Assembly: GCA_009746045.1 (NCBI GenBank)
Contig: RPFO01000213.1
Location: 350,564 to 414,563, forward strand
Direction of reading: 5' to 3'
DNA length: 64,000 bases
From: Mesostigma viride
Taxonomy: Eukaryota; Streptophyta; Mesostigmatophyceae; Mesostigmatales; Mesostigmataceae
Part shown: positions 1 through 10,431 of the stretch, piece by piece
Layout: each line of letters opens with the position of its first letter
How positions within the stretch are numbered: the first letter of the stretch is position 1
Made by a program: the position numbers and the translations under genes
The notes under the pieces: model-generated
The model's input: the letters and a program-made list of their open reading frames with translations, nothing else
Told to the model about the DNA's origin: nothing
Databases searched by the model: none

Positions 1-540
1 CAACGGCATCAACTACAATGCTCCATCCCACGTCGGTGCGGGGAAATCTTGCAGCATCCACCTGGTTCTCCTCTCGCACCCTTGGCTTTTCTTCAATGGG
101 AAACAGCTCGTTTAAATGCCGCTCGCCAGCCGCAGCAGCCGTCATTAGTTAAGTGGCCAGTGACAGCCAACTGCCGCACGCAGCCGTAGTGCAGTACCCA
201 GCACGCGCCATACAGCATGATAGGATATAGTAGCAGCAGTCAGCCACACACCACAGCCTGACTCGCTTGTGGTAGTTGTTGCAACCAGCTGCAGATACCT
301 ACCAGCACCCCATCAGCATGGCAGCACACAGTCGCAGCAGCCAGCAACACACAGCAGCCTGATCAGCTCTTAGTAGTAGTTGCAGCCAGCTGCACGTACC
401 TGCCAGCCAAATCGCCACTTCAGACCAGCATCAATGCCACCAGCCAGCAGTACGCAGCCGTCTAGTCAGCGGTTAGTAGTCACTGCAGCTAGGTGCCTGT
501 AGCTGCTCACACCCACTGCGGTCGTCGCCAGCTCCTGATA
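1..540. repeat. Diverged tandem repeat, unit about 100 bp
   Basis: Rich in CAG/CAGC-type words. At least three diverged units can be aligned, starting near 242, 351 and 445. Each runs from a cagcaacacacagcagcc-like start through a ttagtagtagttgcagccag-like middle. No coding frame is convincing across it. Confidence 0.45.
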
Positions 541-1545
541 AATGATTCCAGAGCGACTCCTGCCATTACCAGCTTTTACGTCCACGATTCCAAGGGGGGC
601 ACCCTTCCAGGGGCATCTACACACGGGGCCGAGCTGGATCCAGTCCTTGTTTTTTCCCAGTATTTCTACGTGACCTGGGGCACCCTGTTCTTCACCTGGC
701 GCACTCCCAGGGCCACTTGGGGGCCATGTGACCCTTAGCTCCAACTGCTACTCTTGCCTATTTCTCCTTTCAGCATGACCGGGTTAGCCGTGTAAGGGGG
801 GGAGAGCTTGGGTTTCTTTATACCCGACTACCCTCACTATCCATGTGTTACTTGCCAGGGGGGTGAGCTTGTATACGGCATTTGGTGCAAGGGGCATGTC
901 AGGAATATGCCCCAATATGCCTGACAAGTCTAGCACTTACTAATCTAGATAAAGTTCGGGTAGTCCGTAGTTAAGTCAGAACAACCTACAACGCCAGTAT
1001 GACTGCGTAGAGCTCATGTTTGGCTACAACTTTGCCACTAGAATCACCTTGATCTGAGCTCTAGGTAGAAAGTTATGAGTCTTTTCATATATATGTGCCT
1101 GGTCACTATACGGCACTGTAGTACAATCCATGTCGTGTCATGTGGCGCATGGCCCATATAGGACAGGCGCCAATAATTCAATTCGTGGTACCTGGACCGT
1201 CAGCTAGGCGTACCTAATTCTGTCTGCCATGGTACAACCATGATTTGCCAGCAGGCAGCATCTAGCACTGGTTAAGTGTTGCCTAGCTGTCATGTTAAGT
1301 TAATTATGTTGTGGTCCTGCCGACCAGCCATATAGGTGGTGGCTGGGCTACACGCCAGACATCTTTTCTGACCACCACTATTCTAGAAAATGGCACCTTT
1401 CAGCCATGGTGGTTGACAAAATATTTCCATCATGACAAAGTCGTAAATGAGGTCATCATTATTAATGTAATATCAACAACCTCCCATGGTCACAGCATGA
1501 CATTTTTGACAGTTACTATAAACTTACTGAGTGGTCCTTAGCGCC
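541..1545. other. No gene recognised
   Basis: Mixed-composition sequence. Short frames exist on both strands (for example a 92-codon minus frame at 466-744) but none shows a recognisable domain. From about 1000 it becomes AT-richer. Probably decayed repeat or intergenic DNA. Confidence 0.4.
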
Positions 1546-2010
1546 TTGTCATGTGGTCATATAGGAAACCCATCAACTTGAGCAGTTCTTGTCGCAATGA
1601 CCCCCCACATTGAGCATGCGTTGCCGTCAGCGTGCAAGAGTTGATTATGTGTGCTTTGGTCAGTTTGCAGATGTCTTTGATGAAGAAGGAGGTGCTAGTG
1701 TGGCTAAATGGTTACTCTAATTTCCTTGTAGCGTCTACATGGGTGGCCGTCTTGGAATGGTTGTAACTTGGGCAGTTCTTGTCAGAATGGCGTCAAACCT
1801 TGAACATAGGAGGTACCATGTGTGCAGAGAATGGTAGTATGTGGTTTGGCCAGTTTTCATGAGGCTTATATGTATAAAGGGGTGTTAGTGTGGTTAAATA
1901 CTAGCTAAAACCTCCCTTAGCTTCGTCACAGGTGGCAATCTAGGAATATCCATCAAATAGGGCTGCGCTTGTCAGAATGACCTGAAAATTTGGGGCTGCA
2001 TGTCCCCCCC
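1546..2010. repeat. Diverged tandem repeat, about 190 bp period
   Basis: Three old units start near 1550, 1740 and 1930. Shared words include cagttcttgtcagaatg and ggtgttagtgtggttaaat in equivalent places. Many substitutions and small indels separate them, so the duplication is old. Confidence 0.4.
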
Positions 2011-2570
2011 TCTCTAGTATTTGGGAATATATGATTTGGCCCTATTCCATGTGTTTATGATTTGATAATTTTTTTTTCATTAAAAAAGTACCCTTTTTGC
2101 GGGAAAATCCATCAATGTGTGTAAACATGATTATTTTGTGCTCAAAATTAGGTAGCATTTCTCAAAAGTCAGGGAACTATATGGGAATATATGATTTGGT
2201 CCCAATATGTTTGCCCACTGCCCTAGGAAAAATGTGACTAGAATAGCGTCTTTTTCTATTTTTAGCGCGTTACCGGTGCCCTGTGGGGGCTAGTACCCCC
2301 CCCAAGTGGCTGGAAATTTTTTTTTTATCATATTAATGGTCCCCAATCATCGTTGGATTTTTAGCACATGCATAGGTATGGTTTCCAGAAAAGTGCCCTT
2401 TAGGGGTGTCCCCTCCCCTTAAATGATCAATGGTTACAATTTCAGAACCGCCGCTGAATGGTCAGTATGAATCAATGGGTTCTTGACGGCTTTATAAATC
2501 TAGTACAGTCACCTTGCCTTTTGCTATTTCATGCATATTCTGGTTGCACAACGGATTCTTTTTTTTGCAG
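2011..2570. other. AT-rich non-coding stretch
   Basis: Poly-T/A runs and the word gggaatatatgatttgg twice (about 2028 and 2180). No coding signal seen. Confidence 0.35.
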
Positions 2571-2898
2571 AAGTACAGGACACCGGCAATGCGTCAAGCG
2601 ACTCATTAAGGTATGTTTTGAGATGTGGATTTTAAATGCATGTTCATCTTGTGATGTGCACCACAGTGCTGGTCTGGCCATTTAACGCCACCATGTAGTC
2701 AGACCTAGGTGGATGTCGTGCCGGTATTTTTTCAAGTTGTGGCTTCTGTGACTGCACATAAAATGCTTTCTTATGTATGGTGCTGATTTTACATTCCTGT
2801 GTTCTGCTTTTGTTTTGCATTCTTTTCAGTTTGTGGCGCATACCAACGGCACCGACATCTTCAATTTGGGGCATCAAGCTATGCAAGCGGCCTTGTGA
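2571..2898 (+). CDS. Possible two-exon gene fragment, unknown function
   Basis: A T-rich acceptor ending ttttttgcag precedes 2571. A donor AAG|gtatgt follows 2610. A second acceptor, cattcttttcag, precedes 2830. Joining 2571-2610 to 2830-2898 keeps one frame open to a TGA at 2896-2898, giving a short basic peptide with no motif I recognise. The splice signals are good but the piece is very short. It may be the 3' end of a decayed gene or chance. Confidence 0.2.
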
Positions 2899-3114
2899 AA
2901 GACAGCCATGGCAACATAGTTGTAGCCATCTTCTTTGAAAAAATTGCAGCAAGATAGAGAATTAGACGAGTTTATGGCAGGGCCATGTCAAGAAATACAT
3001 GCACAAAAGGACGGCTTTCATACGTAAAAAAATTATTTTTTAATAAAAAAAACTGTTGCCTTGATTGCCTTGCTGAAATTATGTTGGCAGTGCTTGCTGC
3101 TATCATAATCTGTT

Positions 3115-3395
3115 TTTCACTCTCTCGTGGTTTTTCATTTTTCTCAGTTCTTGTGATTTCTCACTTTTCTCAGTCCGAGTGAAGTCTCACTTTTCTCAGA
3201 TTTTCAAATTCTCAATTTCTTCTCAGCTCTTCTCAATTTTTCTCACCCCCTTTTCTCAGGTCATTCTCAGTTTTTCTCAGGGCCTTCTCAGCTCTTCTCA
3301 GCGATTCTCAGTCACTTCTCAGTTATTCTCGGCTCTTCTCAGCTTTTTCTCAATTTTTCTCAGGGTTTCTCAGTTTTCTCAATCCTGACTTCCTA
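3115..3395 (+). repeat. TTCTCAG-type minisatellite
   Basis: Irregular array of TTCTCA(G/N) heptamers and decamers. The Ser/Phe/Gln-rich frames here are only readings of the repeat. The region on to 4139 shows nothing recognisable. Confidence 0.75.
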
Positions 3396-4139
3396 GTGTA
3401 GTGCAGGCTTGGGCCACTTGCTCGTGTTTGTATTATCGTTTATTCTGCCGTCGGGACATTGACGGAATTATTACGTAGGATATGCCGTGATTTACCTTAC
3501 CGGCACAATTCTGTGTGAGCTACGTCAGTGCCTTGCTTTATTTTCAGTGTCGACTTTCCAGTACGGAAGATACTGTGGACTTTTGTACCGTCCGTAGGTC
3601 TTACCATATATTTCTGAGTTGTCTGGTATGACGCGCCGCATGGACTTTGGCATTTTTGCCAGACGGACCAGTTGTGGCGCCGCGTCACTTCCCTTGTGAC
3701 AAGTGTAGACGAAAATAAGTTGAGCCTGCGCCGACCTTAGAGAAAGAAACCTAATATAAGTGGTAGAGTACCTTTTGGCTCCGGCGCCGCGCCTCTGGCG
3801 CATGTGCATGACTTTTTGTGCATCCGACAATGTTGTATGCGCCGCCACTAATCTGACGGCTACAATGCGTTGTTGTGGTTTTGCCCTTTGGGTGGACGTA
3901 GCACTTAGAGGAAAATGTTGCTCCTTGTTGTTTACAAGCCAGGTGACCTAAAGGGCTGTCCCCTAGCCATGGTGGACGCCCATAATATTGATGTCTAATT
4001 AACGAATGGAATGCTAAACATTAATTCCTAACGTGAGAGACATTTCATCAAGCACTATAGGCTCAAGAAAGATCAGGTTTCCTCCAATACCTGGTTATTT
4101 TCACAACAGCCACTGTGACTACCCGCCTTAATTAACCAG
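3396..4139. other. No gene recognised
   Basis: Short overlapping frames on both strands, none with a domain. The last ~70 bp may already belong to the LINE whose ORF1 follows. Confidence 0.35.
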
Positions 4140-4359
4140 GTGGAAGGCCGAGTCGGCCAAGGCACCGTGAAACTTGAGGCAGTTGCTACCAAGGTAGACG
4201 CCCTGGCCACGTGCGCAGGTCCCCGAGATCGCCGAGCGAACGGCCACCTGATCGCCGCCCAACCTGCTGGTAGGGCTAGCGATGACCCCTCGACTCCTGG
4301 GCGGACCTGCATGCTCAAGAGCCAGGCATCCTCTACCACGACCGCCATCACCACCAAGC
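4140..4359 (+). pseudogene. LINE ORF1 protein, first part (split by TE-A)
   Basis: This open frame reads up to the TE-A insertion and resumes, in the same frame, at 14406. Its end (TTTAITTKLQELEDTRREAA across the junction) matches the Ser/Thr-rich then coiled-coil segment of the minus-strand ORF1 at 37675-38841. It is therefore the nucleic-acid-binding ORF1 protein of a LINE (non-LTR retrotransposon), which coats the element RNA. Upstream there is no clear start, so the N-terminus is missing or decayed. TE-A lies precisely inside a Lys codon/Leu codon boundary region of the coiled coil. Confidence 0.65.
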
Positions 4360-5079
4360 TGTAGCGTGCCGACTAGGGTCGAGCCTAGCGAGCACGAGGA
4401 AGTTTGGCAAAAGAAATATGGTATAAAAAGATACGTGCAAAAAGCGATAGATACCTAAGGTGGTTAACGTTGAAGTCCATACCTTGCGGCACATGCACCT
4501 CTGCATGTGTATACGAGGGTGCCGACAGTCGATATCTAGAGTAATATTGGTGACATTGGGATATATATCGATGGATGTGTGTCCGATGGCATAACGTAAC
4601 GATGGTTACCACGGACATGGTTAGAGGTCGATCAGCCCTATATGTTCGACCCGTAGTTCGGCACACTACAATGAACTTCAGGCCGTAACTTAGTGACGGG
4701 CCACACGAGTGGATCAGCCAGCTGGACTGCCGAGTGCCGACCTAGTGGCACTGCTTGGCATAAAGGCGTGCGAGGACGATGGACAAGACAGTCGTCCTCC
4801 AATCCGCCGACTCACCCACCTCAGTTAATCTGAGCTACGAATCTATTCCTTTTAATACAATCGTGTTCGACACATAACCTTGTACAACTGCAATTGCAAG
4901 AATACAAGAAGGTAATTAATATAATGACTCTGGGCCTACGTTGTGATGACAGCAAGCAAGTAGCCCATAGCTTAGTGATTTCCCTTCCTACTCAGGCAGG
5001 AAACAAACCGGGACGATAGTCCCGTAGATAGAAACGATCTTTCCCAACGTGCCTGGCCGATGGGTTTGGCACGTTACAC
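4360..5079 (+). repeat. TE-A 5' LTR
   Basis: Begins TGTAGCGTGCC and ends GGCACGTTACA, an 11-bp terminal inverted repeat with one mismatch. 720 bp, against 740 bp for the 3' LTR. The pair differ by few substitutions and several 2-10 bp indels. A TATA-like box lies at 4422-4429. Confidence 0.92.
4422..4429 (+). promoter_or_regulatory. Putative TATA box in TE-A LTR
   Basis: TATAAAAA, repeated at the same place in the 3' LTR. It lies early in the LTR, where a U3 promoter would be expected. Prediction only. Confidence 0.35.
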
Positions 5080-5080
5080 T

Positions 5081-5092
5081 GGTATCGGAGGT
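5081..5092 (+). other. TE-A primer binding site (tRNA-iMet-like)
   Basis: TGGTATCGGAGG starts one base after the LTR. It resembles the initiator-Met primer site of many LTR elements (TGGTATCAGAGC-like), allowing for a different tRNA acceptor stem in this organism. Confidence 0.75.
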
Positions 5093-5143
5093 TTGTTTTC
5101 TTGTTTTGCATTTCGTTGCCTGAGTATAGTTAGTTGATGATGC

Positions 5144-6940
5144 ATTCTATTCCCACTATTACCAATCCACCAACATTTGATTAAAACAATAAGTGGGCAA
5201 TTACAGAACCCATGAGTGAGCCTGCCACGCTGCACCCATTTCATGATTGATTGTAGTTCTCGTTACCCTAGAAACAAACACAAGAAGAGGGAGGGGGGGC
5301 GGGACAAGAAAAAGAGACCTAGAACATCGTGCAATTGGCACTTTAGGGCGGCGTAGCCCGGGCTCGCCTCATGAGCCGTCAGCAACAGTAACTTAATTGC
5401 TACTTAACTTAACGAACTAGAAATGGCCATACAAAACTGGCCAACTAATTCTAACTCATGGAACCGGTCCAGCCCAAGGCCCACCGTCCCGTAGTACCAC
5501 TCACATAGCGGCGTTCATTCTCATCTGTTATAAAGAAACTACGTTCAGAGAACACCGATTCTATTCCCACTATTACCAATCCACCAACATTTGATTAAAA
5601 CAATAAGTGGGCAATTACAGAACCCATGAGTGAGCCTGCCACGCTGCACCCATTTCATGATTGATTGTAGTTCTCGTTACCCAACCCCCCTTTCCTGGTG
5701 CTTTATCTCCAAAGCTCCGCCAACCACTTTCGCTCAGTGGCTCTCGAGGCTGCCCTGCCGCAACGGTCACGACCATTACAATCGCCGGCGGCTGTAGCGA
5801 GCCTCATGCACGATAACCCTTCGCAGGGCCCCCCCCAGCCTTCCACCCTCGGCCAGTAAAAGAGGGTGTTGAATGTGCACGCAAAGACAAGGAAGAAGAC
5901 GCCTCGTTTAACGACCACGGACCTCCCTCAAAGGCCAGTGCCGCCCTAACGTGACGACAACTTGTAGGACGTCACCCGATGCCACCATATCTCGATTACT
6001 GTCAACGTTGTCACCTGGGGGAGTAACTTTCCATATTTCAGGTTTTAGTTGATGAGCAGGCTCTCATCACACACCCCAGCGGCCGATAAAGCGCAAGCGC
6101 AACTGGGCCGGCCAAAATATTTGGTCCTGCCCGGCCCAGGTCCGTCTGTTAAACTGGCCCCTTAAGTCTCGGTCTGAATCGAAATATTGCATAATTCCGG
6201 AATTCGTCCCCACCACATTCCCGAGACCTCACGCACCCATAAGAGCGGATGCTGGTAAATATTTTTCTACTTACGCGAGGGCCGACAGACTTGTCGTCCA
6301 TCACAATGCCCACTGAAAGTAACCCGACCACCCTTCCTTCGGCAGTCAGTAGTCAGGAACTGCAACCCTGCTGCGACATTCCGCAGCAAAGCGGTAGGCA
6401 CTGCAGCGTGGCACGGAAATCTTACTCATGGTTTCAGAGTTCCGTACAGGTGCCACGCGCAGGCAAACGCGAAGTATTTTATAGTCTCTCGTCGGCCAAG
6501 AACCCAGCTGCGGGGAGAAAACCGACGAGGGTAATTAATTTCTTTTTCACAGTCACGTGACTGTTCAAGCTATGTCAGTCACGCGCCATCTCTAATCGGC
6601 CACCGCCAGCCAAAAGGCTGACGCGATTAGGGCAGCATTAAATTTCTTGTAATCCGCCATACCCATACCCCATACATCCGATTACAAGAAAAAGAGACCT
6701 AGAACATCGTGCAATTGGCACTTTAGGGCGGCGTAGCCCGGGCTCGCCTCATGAGCCGTCAGCAACAGTAACTTAATTGCTACTTAACTTAACGAACTAG
6801 AAATGGCCATACAAAACTGGCCAACTAATTCTAACTCATGGAACCGGTCCAGCCCAAGGCCCACCGTCCCGTAGTACCACTCACATAGCGGCGTTCATTC
6901 TCATCTGTTATAAAGAAACTACGTTCAGAGAACACCGATT
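5144..6940 (-). mobile_element. K0: split-direct-repeat (TOC1/PAT-like) element
   Basis: Read on the minus strand the order is A1 (6940-6684), interior (6683-5683), B1 (5682-5558), A2 (5560-5304), a 35-bp spacer (5303-5269), B2 (5268-5144). The two A copies (257 bp) and the two B copies (125 bp) are each near-identical. This A1-interior-B1A2-B2 layout is the split direct repeat known from tyrosine-recombinase retroelements (PAT, Kangaroo, TOC1). No recombinase or RT frame is visible, so it is non-autonomous. The two ends share ATT and there is no target duplication, as expected for site-specific recombination. The A start (TCGG..TTCTCTGAA) matches K1 and K2. It lies in the TE-A leader. Confidence 0.82.
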
Positions 6941-8047
6941 ATCTTGCAGTCATTCCGGCAATGGTCGGAATTGCCGAAATCTGATTTACGAATATTGCAA
7001 CAGTGACAGTCGACGATGGTCGACTCAGTTTAGATCGATCCGGCGATGGTCGGAGCTACCTTTTGTTATACTCCGCTGGGCTGTGTTGCACTACTAGCTG
7101 CGCACCACCCCCTGTGCAGGTCATCACGGACAGGCACGTGAAAAAGCAAGCGGCCCTCCTGCTGGCGAGAGGACGGGTGGACACGAAATCGCGAGGTAGC
7201 TGGCCGGCGAGGTTGCTCTGACGAAAGTCAGGGCTGTCTACATTCCTGCTTCTTCCTTTCGTCATTTCGTTTGTTTTCCATGCATTATGGAGCGGTAATA
7301 CCTTAACGGCCCTCGATGGAGGAACCGTGATGGAATTTCAGTTTTTTCTTGCACAACCGCTTCCTTACTTTGCGGATTAGCATTTGTTTTCCGGCTGCAC
7401 CTTTATTTTCTTTTCCTTTCATAGTCCTGGGCCGACCCCCTCAGAACCAGCTCAATCCAAGGTGAGAATTCTGACCGATGGGTTGGAACAAAAATGCCAT
7501 TTCTTTTTTTGTAATCCGTTTGGTTGCATATACAAATCTTATATTGTAATATTGTGATACGGACCAAAAAGGGGTATAGTGGCATTTTCCTTACCTTTCA
7601 GCCGATGGGCTCAAACCAGATGTCTTCCTTGTGCCTTGCCGATGGGCAAGAATAGGAGGATATTTGGTACAAACAACTAGGGCTTGACGTATACATCCAG
7701 CAAGCTATATATTGCATTTTGATGTACATGCAACCCTATTGAGGGTCCTACTAAACTTATACGATTCATAAATTAACAAAACATTAGACCTGACATTAGC
7801 CGTATAAGTTGACCACGATCCAAGGGTAGGACTAATAATAGTACTAAGTGCTATAAAGGTGTGTGTGAGTGGTGTGTGTGTGTGTCTAAGGGTCGGGTGG
7901 GTAGTTGGGGTGTGGGGACCCATGACCCCGGCAACCGGCCTCGAGTGCTGCACTTTAACACCTAATAGGCTAGCACACCCAAAATCGCAACAAATCGAGC
8001 TGGAGCACGCGCACAGACAGCGCCGTTGTCAGTCTGCAGGATCCAAC
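6941..8047 (+). other. TE-A leader region
   Basis: Non-coding stretch between K0 and gag. The word cgatggtcg recurs (about 6960, 7013, 7043). A TG-rich run lies at 7859-7890. No other feature recognised. Confidence 0.4.
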
Positions 8048-9080
8048 ATGAGTAGGCGAGTCAGGGACACGGACGTGAACCTGAACTTCAGCACCATCAC
8101 GGCAGATGACCCGGGCTACGATCACCCACTTTACGCCCAAGCGCGACAGCAGGCAGGAAGCTTCTTGGTAGGACACCGGTCCAAGCATACTCTCCTGCCG
8201 CCCACGTTTGGGTGGCCTGAGCCCCGGGAGTTCAGCGGCCCCAGGCGGCAAAACCTTTTCAAGGCGCCGCCCATGCCCGACTTCAAGCACATCCCCAAGC
8301 TAAACAAGAGCATGAAGCCGCGAGACATCCAGGAGTGGGCTAGGCTGGTGAACAACGCCATTACATTCTGGTCGAACTACCACAACTGGGATCTGTCCAC
8401 CGAGGACTTGATCGACTTGATCATCACCCAGGCCATGGACATCTCAGTTACACGACTGCTTCACTGCGATAGCATCGCGTCACAGTCCTATACCCCAAGG
8501 ATATCCACGAGCTGATGGAACGATTTCAGCAGAAGCTCGTCCCACCAGACGCTGAGTTCCAGGAGCGCATCGCCTTTGGCGCATTCCGACAGGGTGACAT
8601 GCCCTACCGCGAGTTTGAGGTGGAATTGGACGAGATGGCGAATCGCCTATTGGATGTGTCGGGCCACGAGTACAAGATTCGCCTCATGGAGGCCATCCAC
8701 CCTGATCTGCGGCTCGAGGCTAGGAAGAAGTTTGCAGACACCCCGTGGCATCTGTGGGACATGTCCAAGGTCAAAGCATATCTCCTCACTACAGCCGACG
8801 ACCACATGGCTAGTAGGACTGCATGCTCGACGCGGCGCGTACTGACGCGTCGAATCCAGCAGACGAAGGCGACCTCGCGCAGGAATCCCCAGCTGAGGAG
8901 GAGCAAGATGAGGAAGATATTGGCGACGCGCAGAATGACTCTCAGGTCAATGCTCTACTCAACACCCGCAGCCGGCACATGCGGTGCTTCTACTGCCAGG
9001 AGATCGGTCACATGAAGCGCAACTGCCCGAAGTTGACGAGAGGAGCAGACACGCCCTGTGACACGTCGGCAACCTATTGA
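8048..9080 (+). pseudogene. gag: TE-A gag, frameshifted
   Basis: Capsid/nucleocapsid precursor of a gypsy-type element. The ATG at 8048 opens a frame whose product aligns along its length with TE-B Gag (shared blocks: NLNFS..DDPGY.HP, APPMP.FK..PKL...MKPR, SIASQSY, KLVPPDAE..ER.AFG..RQG..PYREF). Near 8490 the frame shifts by one base and continues from about 8497. Near 8815 it shifts again and continues in the frame that includes 8823-9080. The final part holds a CCHC zinc knuckle (CFYCQEIGHMKRNC, C-x2-C-x4-H-x4-C), the nucleic-acid-binding motif of the nucleocapsid. An acidic linker precedes it. Two frameshifts make it non-functional. Confidence 0.85.
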
Positions 9081-9101
9081 ACATGATCATGTGGACCCTT
9101 A

Positions 9102-9775
9102 GGGCCAACTCACACGGGTCGCGATCCGTGGTTCGTACGGTCATGGTTCGCGAACCGCTTTGCCGAGTGGCATCGAACTTTCTGCCACGTGGAACAGAAA
9201 TTGGTTGACGAACCGGTCGCACTCACACGGCGGGTCGCGGGCGTTCGGATTGTTCAAATAGATAAAGATTGGTTCACAGTACCTTTTTTTCTGGCATTTC
9301 CGCACGTTCCGCTCTTTTCCGCACTCCTCCTCAATCTCCTCGTTGTCGCCACCTGTCCTTGGATTTACACATACAGCGGGATATCTACGATACCGTATTC
9401 TGATTATTCGGGTGTATCCAGTGATTATTTGTCTTTACTGGACGATACTAAATTCTACCTGGCGAGACCGGCTTCGCTGGATCGAAACTGTCCAGTTTTC
9501 TTCAGCACCCTGCCGTACTGGTTCTACGCCGACTGAATTCGTACCATTAATTCCCGTACTTTCAGGTCTTTTTCGCACTTGTCAGGTTCGATTCACGGAC
9601 ACGTGGACTTTTCTCTCGTGAACATGGGTCGCGATACGATTTCCCGCGAACCACAAAGTCGGGTCGCGAACCATGCCCGTTTTCCGGCACTATCTGCCGA
9701 CGCCGTGAGAAGATTCCTGCCACGCATGACAAGAGTGCTCACGAACTACGGATCGCGACCCGTGTGAGTTAGCCC
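9102..9775. mobile_element. PIF/Harbinger-like MITE
   Basis: Terminal inverted repeats of about 35 bp start GGGCYAACTCACACGGGTCG on both ends with two mismatches. Flanked by a TTA target duplication (9099-9101; 9776-9778), the 3-bp TWA class of PIF/Harbinger. Many subterminal copies of GGGTCGCG and TTCGCGAACC are present, as for transposase-binding sites. No transposase. It sits just after the TE-A zinc knuckle. Confidence 0.85.
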
Positions 9776-9778
9776 TTA

Positions 9779-10431
9779 GCTTTGCATTGCGGTTTGATAC
9801 TCAGCCAACCTTTCTTTGGGAACGAACCAACCTGTTCCCTTCTTCCCTTGCAGGATGCTGCCGGGCTAAGGCCGGGCATGTAGGTCTGCCGCATAGTCGG
9901 CAACCATTCCGAAATGCTGCGGCCGGGAGGTCTGACACTGATTCACCACTTGCCATGTCTGCCTACTACTATTAATTGCTCTGTGTCGACCACACCCACG
10001 TTTCCTTTTTATAGCCGTGGCAGCCTCTGCTCAATGTTGTGTTTGGCCGTGAAGTCGAGGATCCTTCGTGTGACATGCACAATGGCTTGCCGCAACTTAG
10101 GTATTGCTGCTAACGCCTATATACTAATATCGCATAGCCACATTTGTCTGATTGACTAATCCCTAGAGTGTCACGTAGGCGCGACAAATCTGTCGATTAT
10201 CATAGTACTGTCTCCAGATCCATTTAGGGGGGGGAGGAGTCTGACAAGGTTATTGTGATGAAACAACATCAAGTGAAGGGCCAGTTCAGGTGTCAGAATA
10301 TAGTACTTGACATATCTGTCTGGTACTAGTTGTCTTTTCCTTTTCCCTGCACGGCTGCTGGCCAGCGATGGCTGCCCTCAGCAGTTGGCATCATGCATTC
10401 CATGCAGAGGTTACTATGTGTGGAGTCTTAT
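9779..10431 (+). other. TE-A interior, no gene recognised
   Basis: No pol motif in any frame. Contains a second G-rich tract at 10226-10239 ending GGGGAGGAG, like the polypurine tract before the TE-A 3' LTR. Confidence 0.4.
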
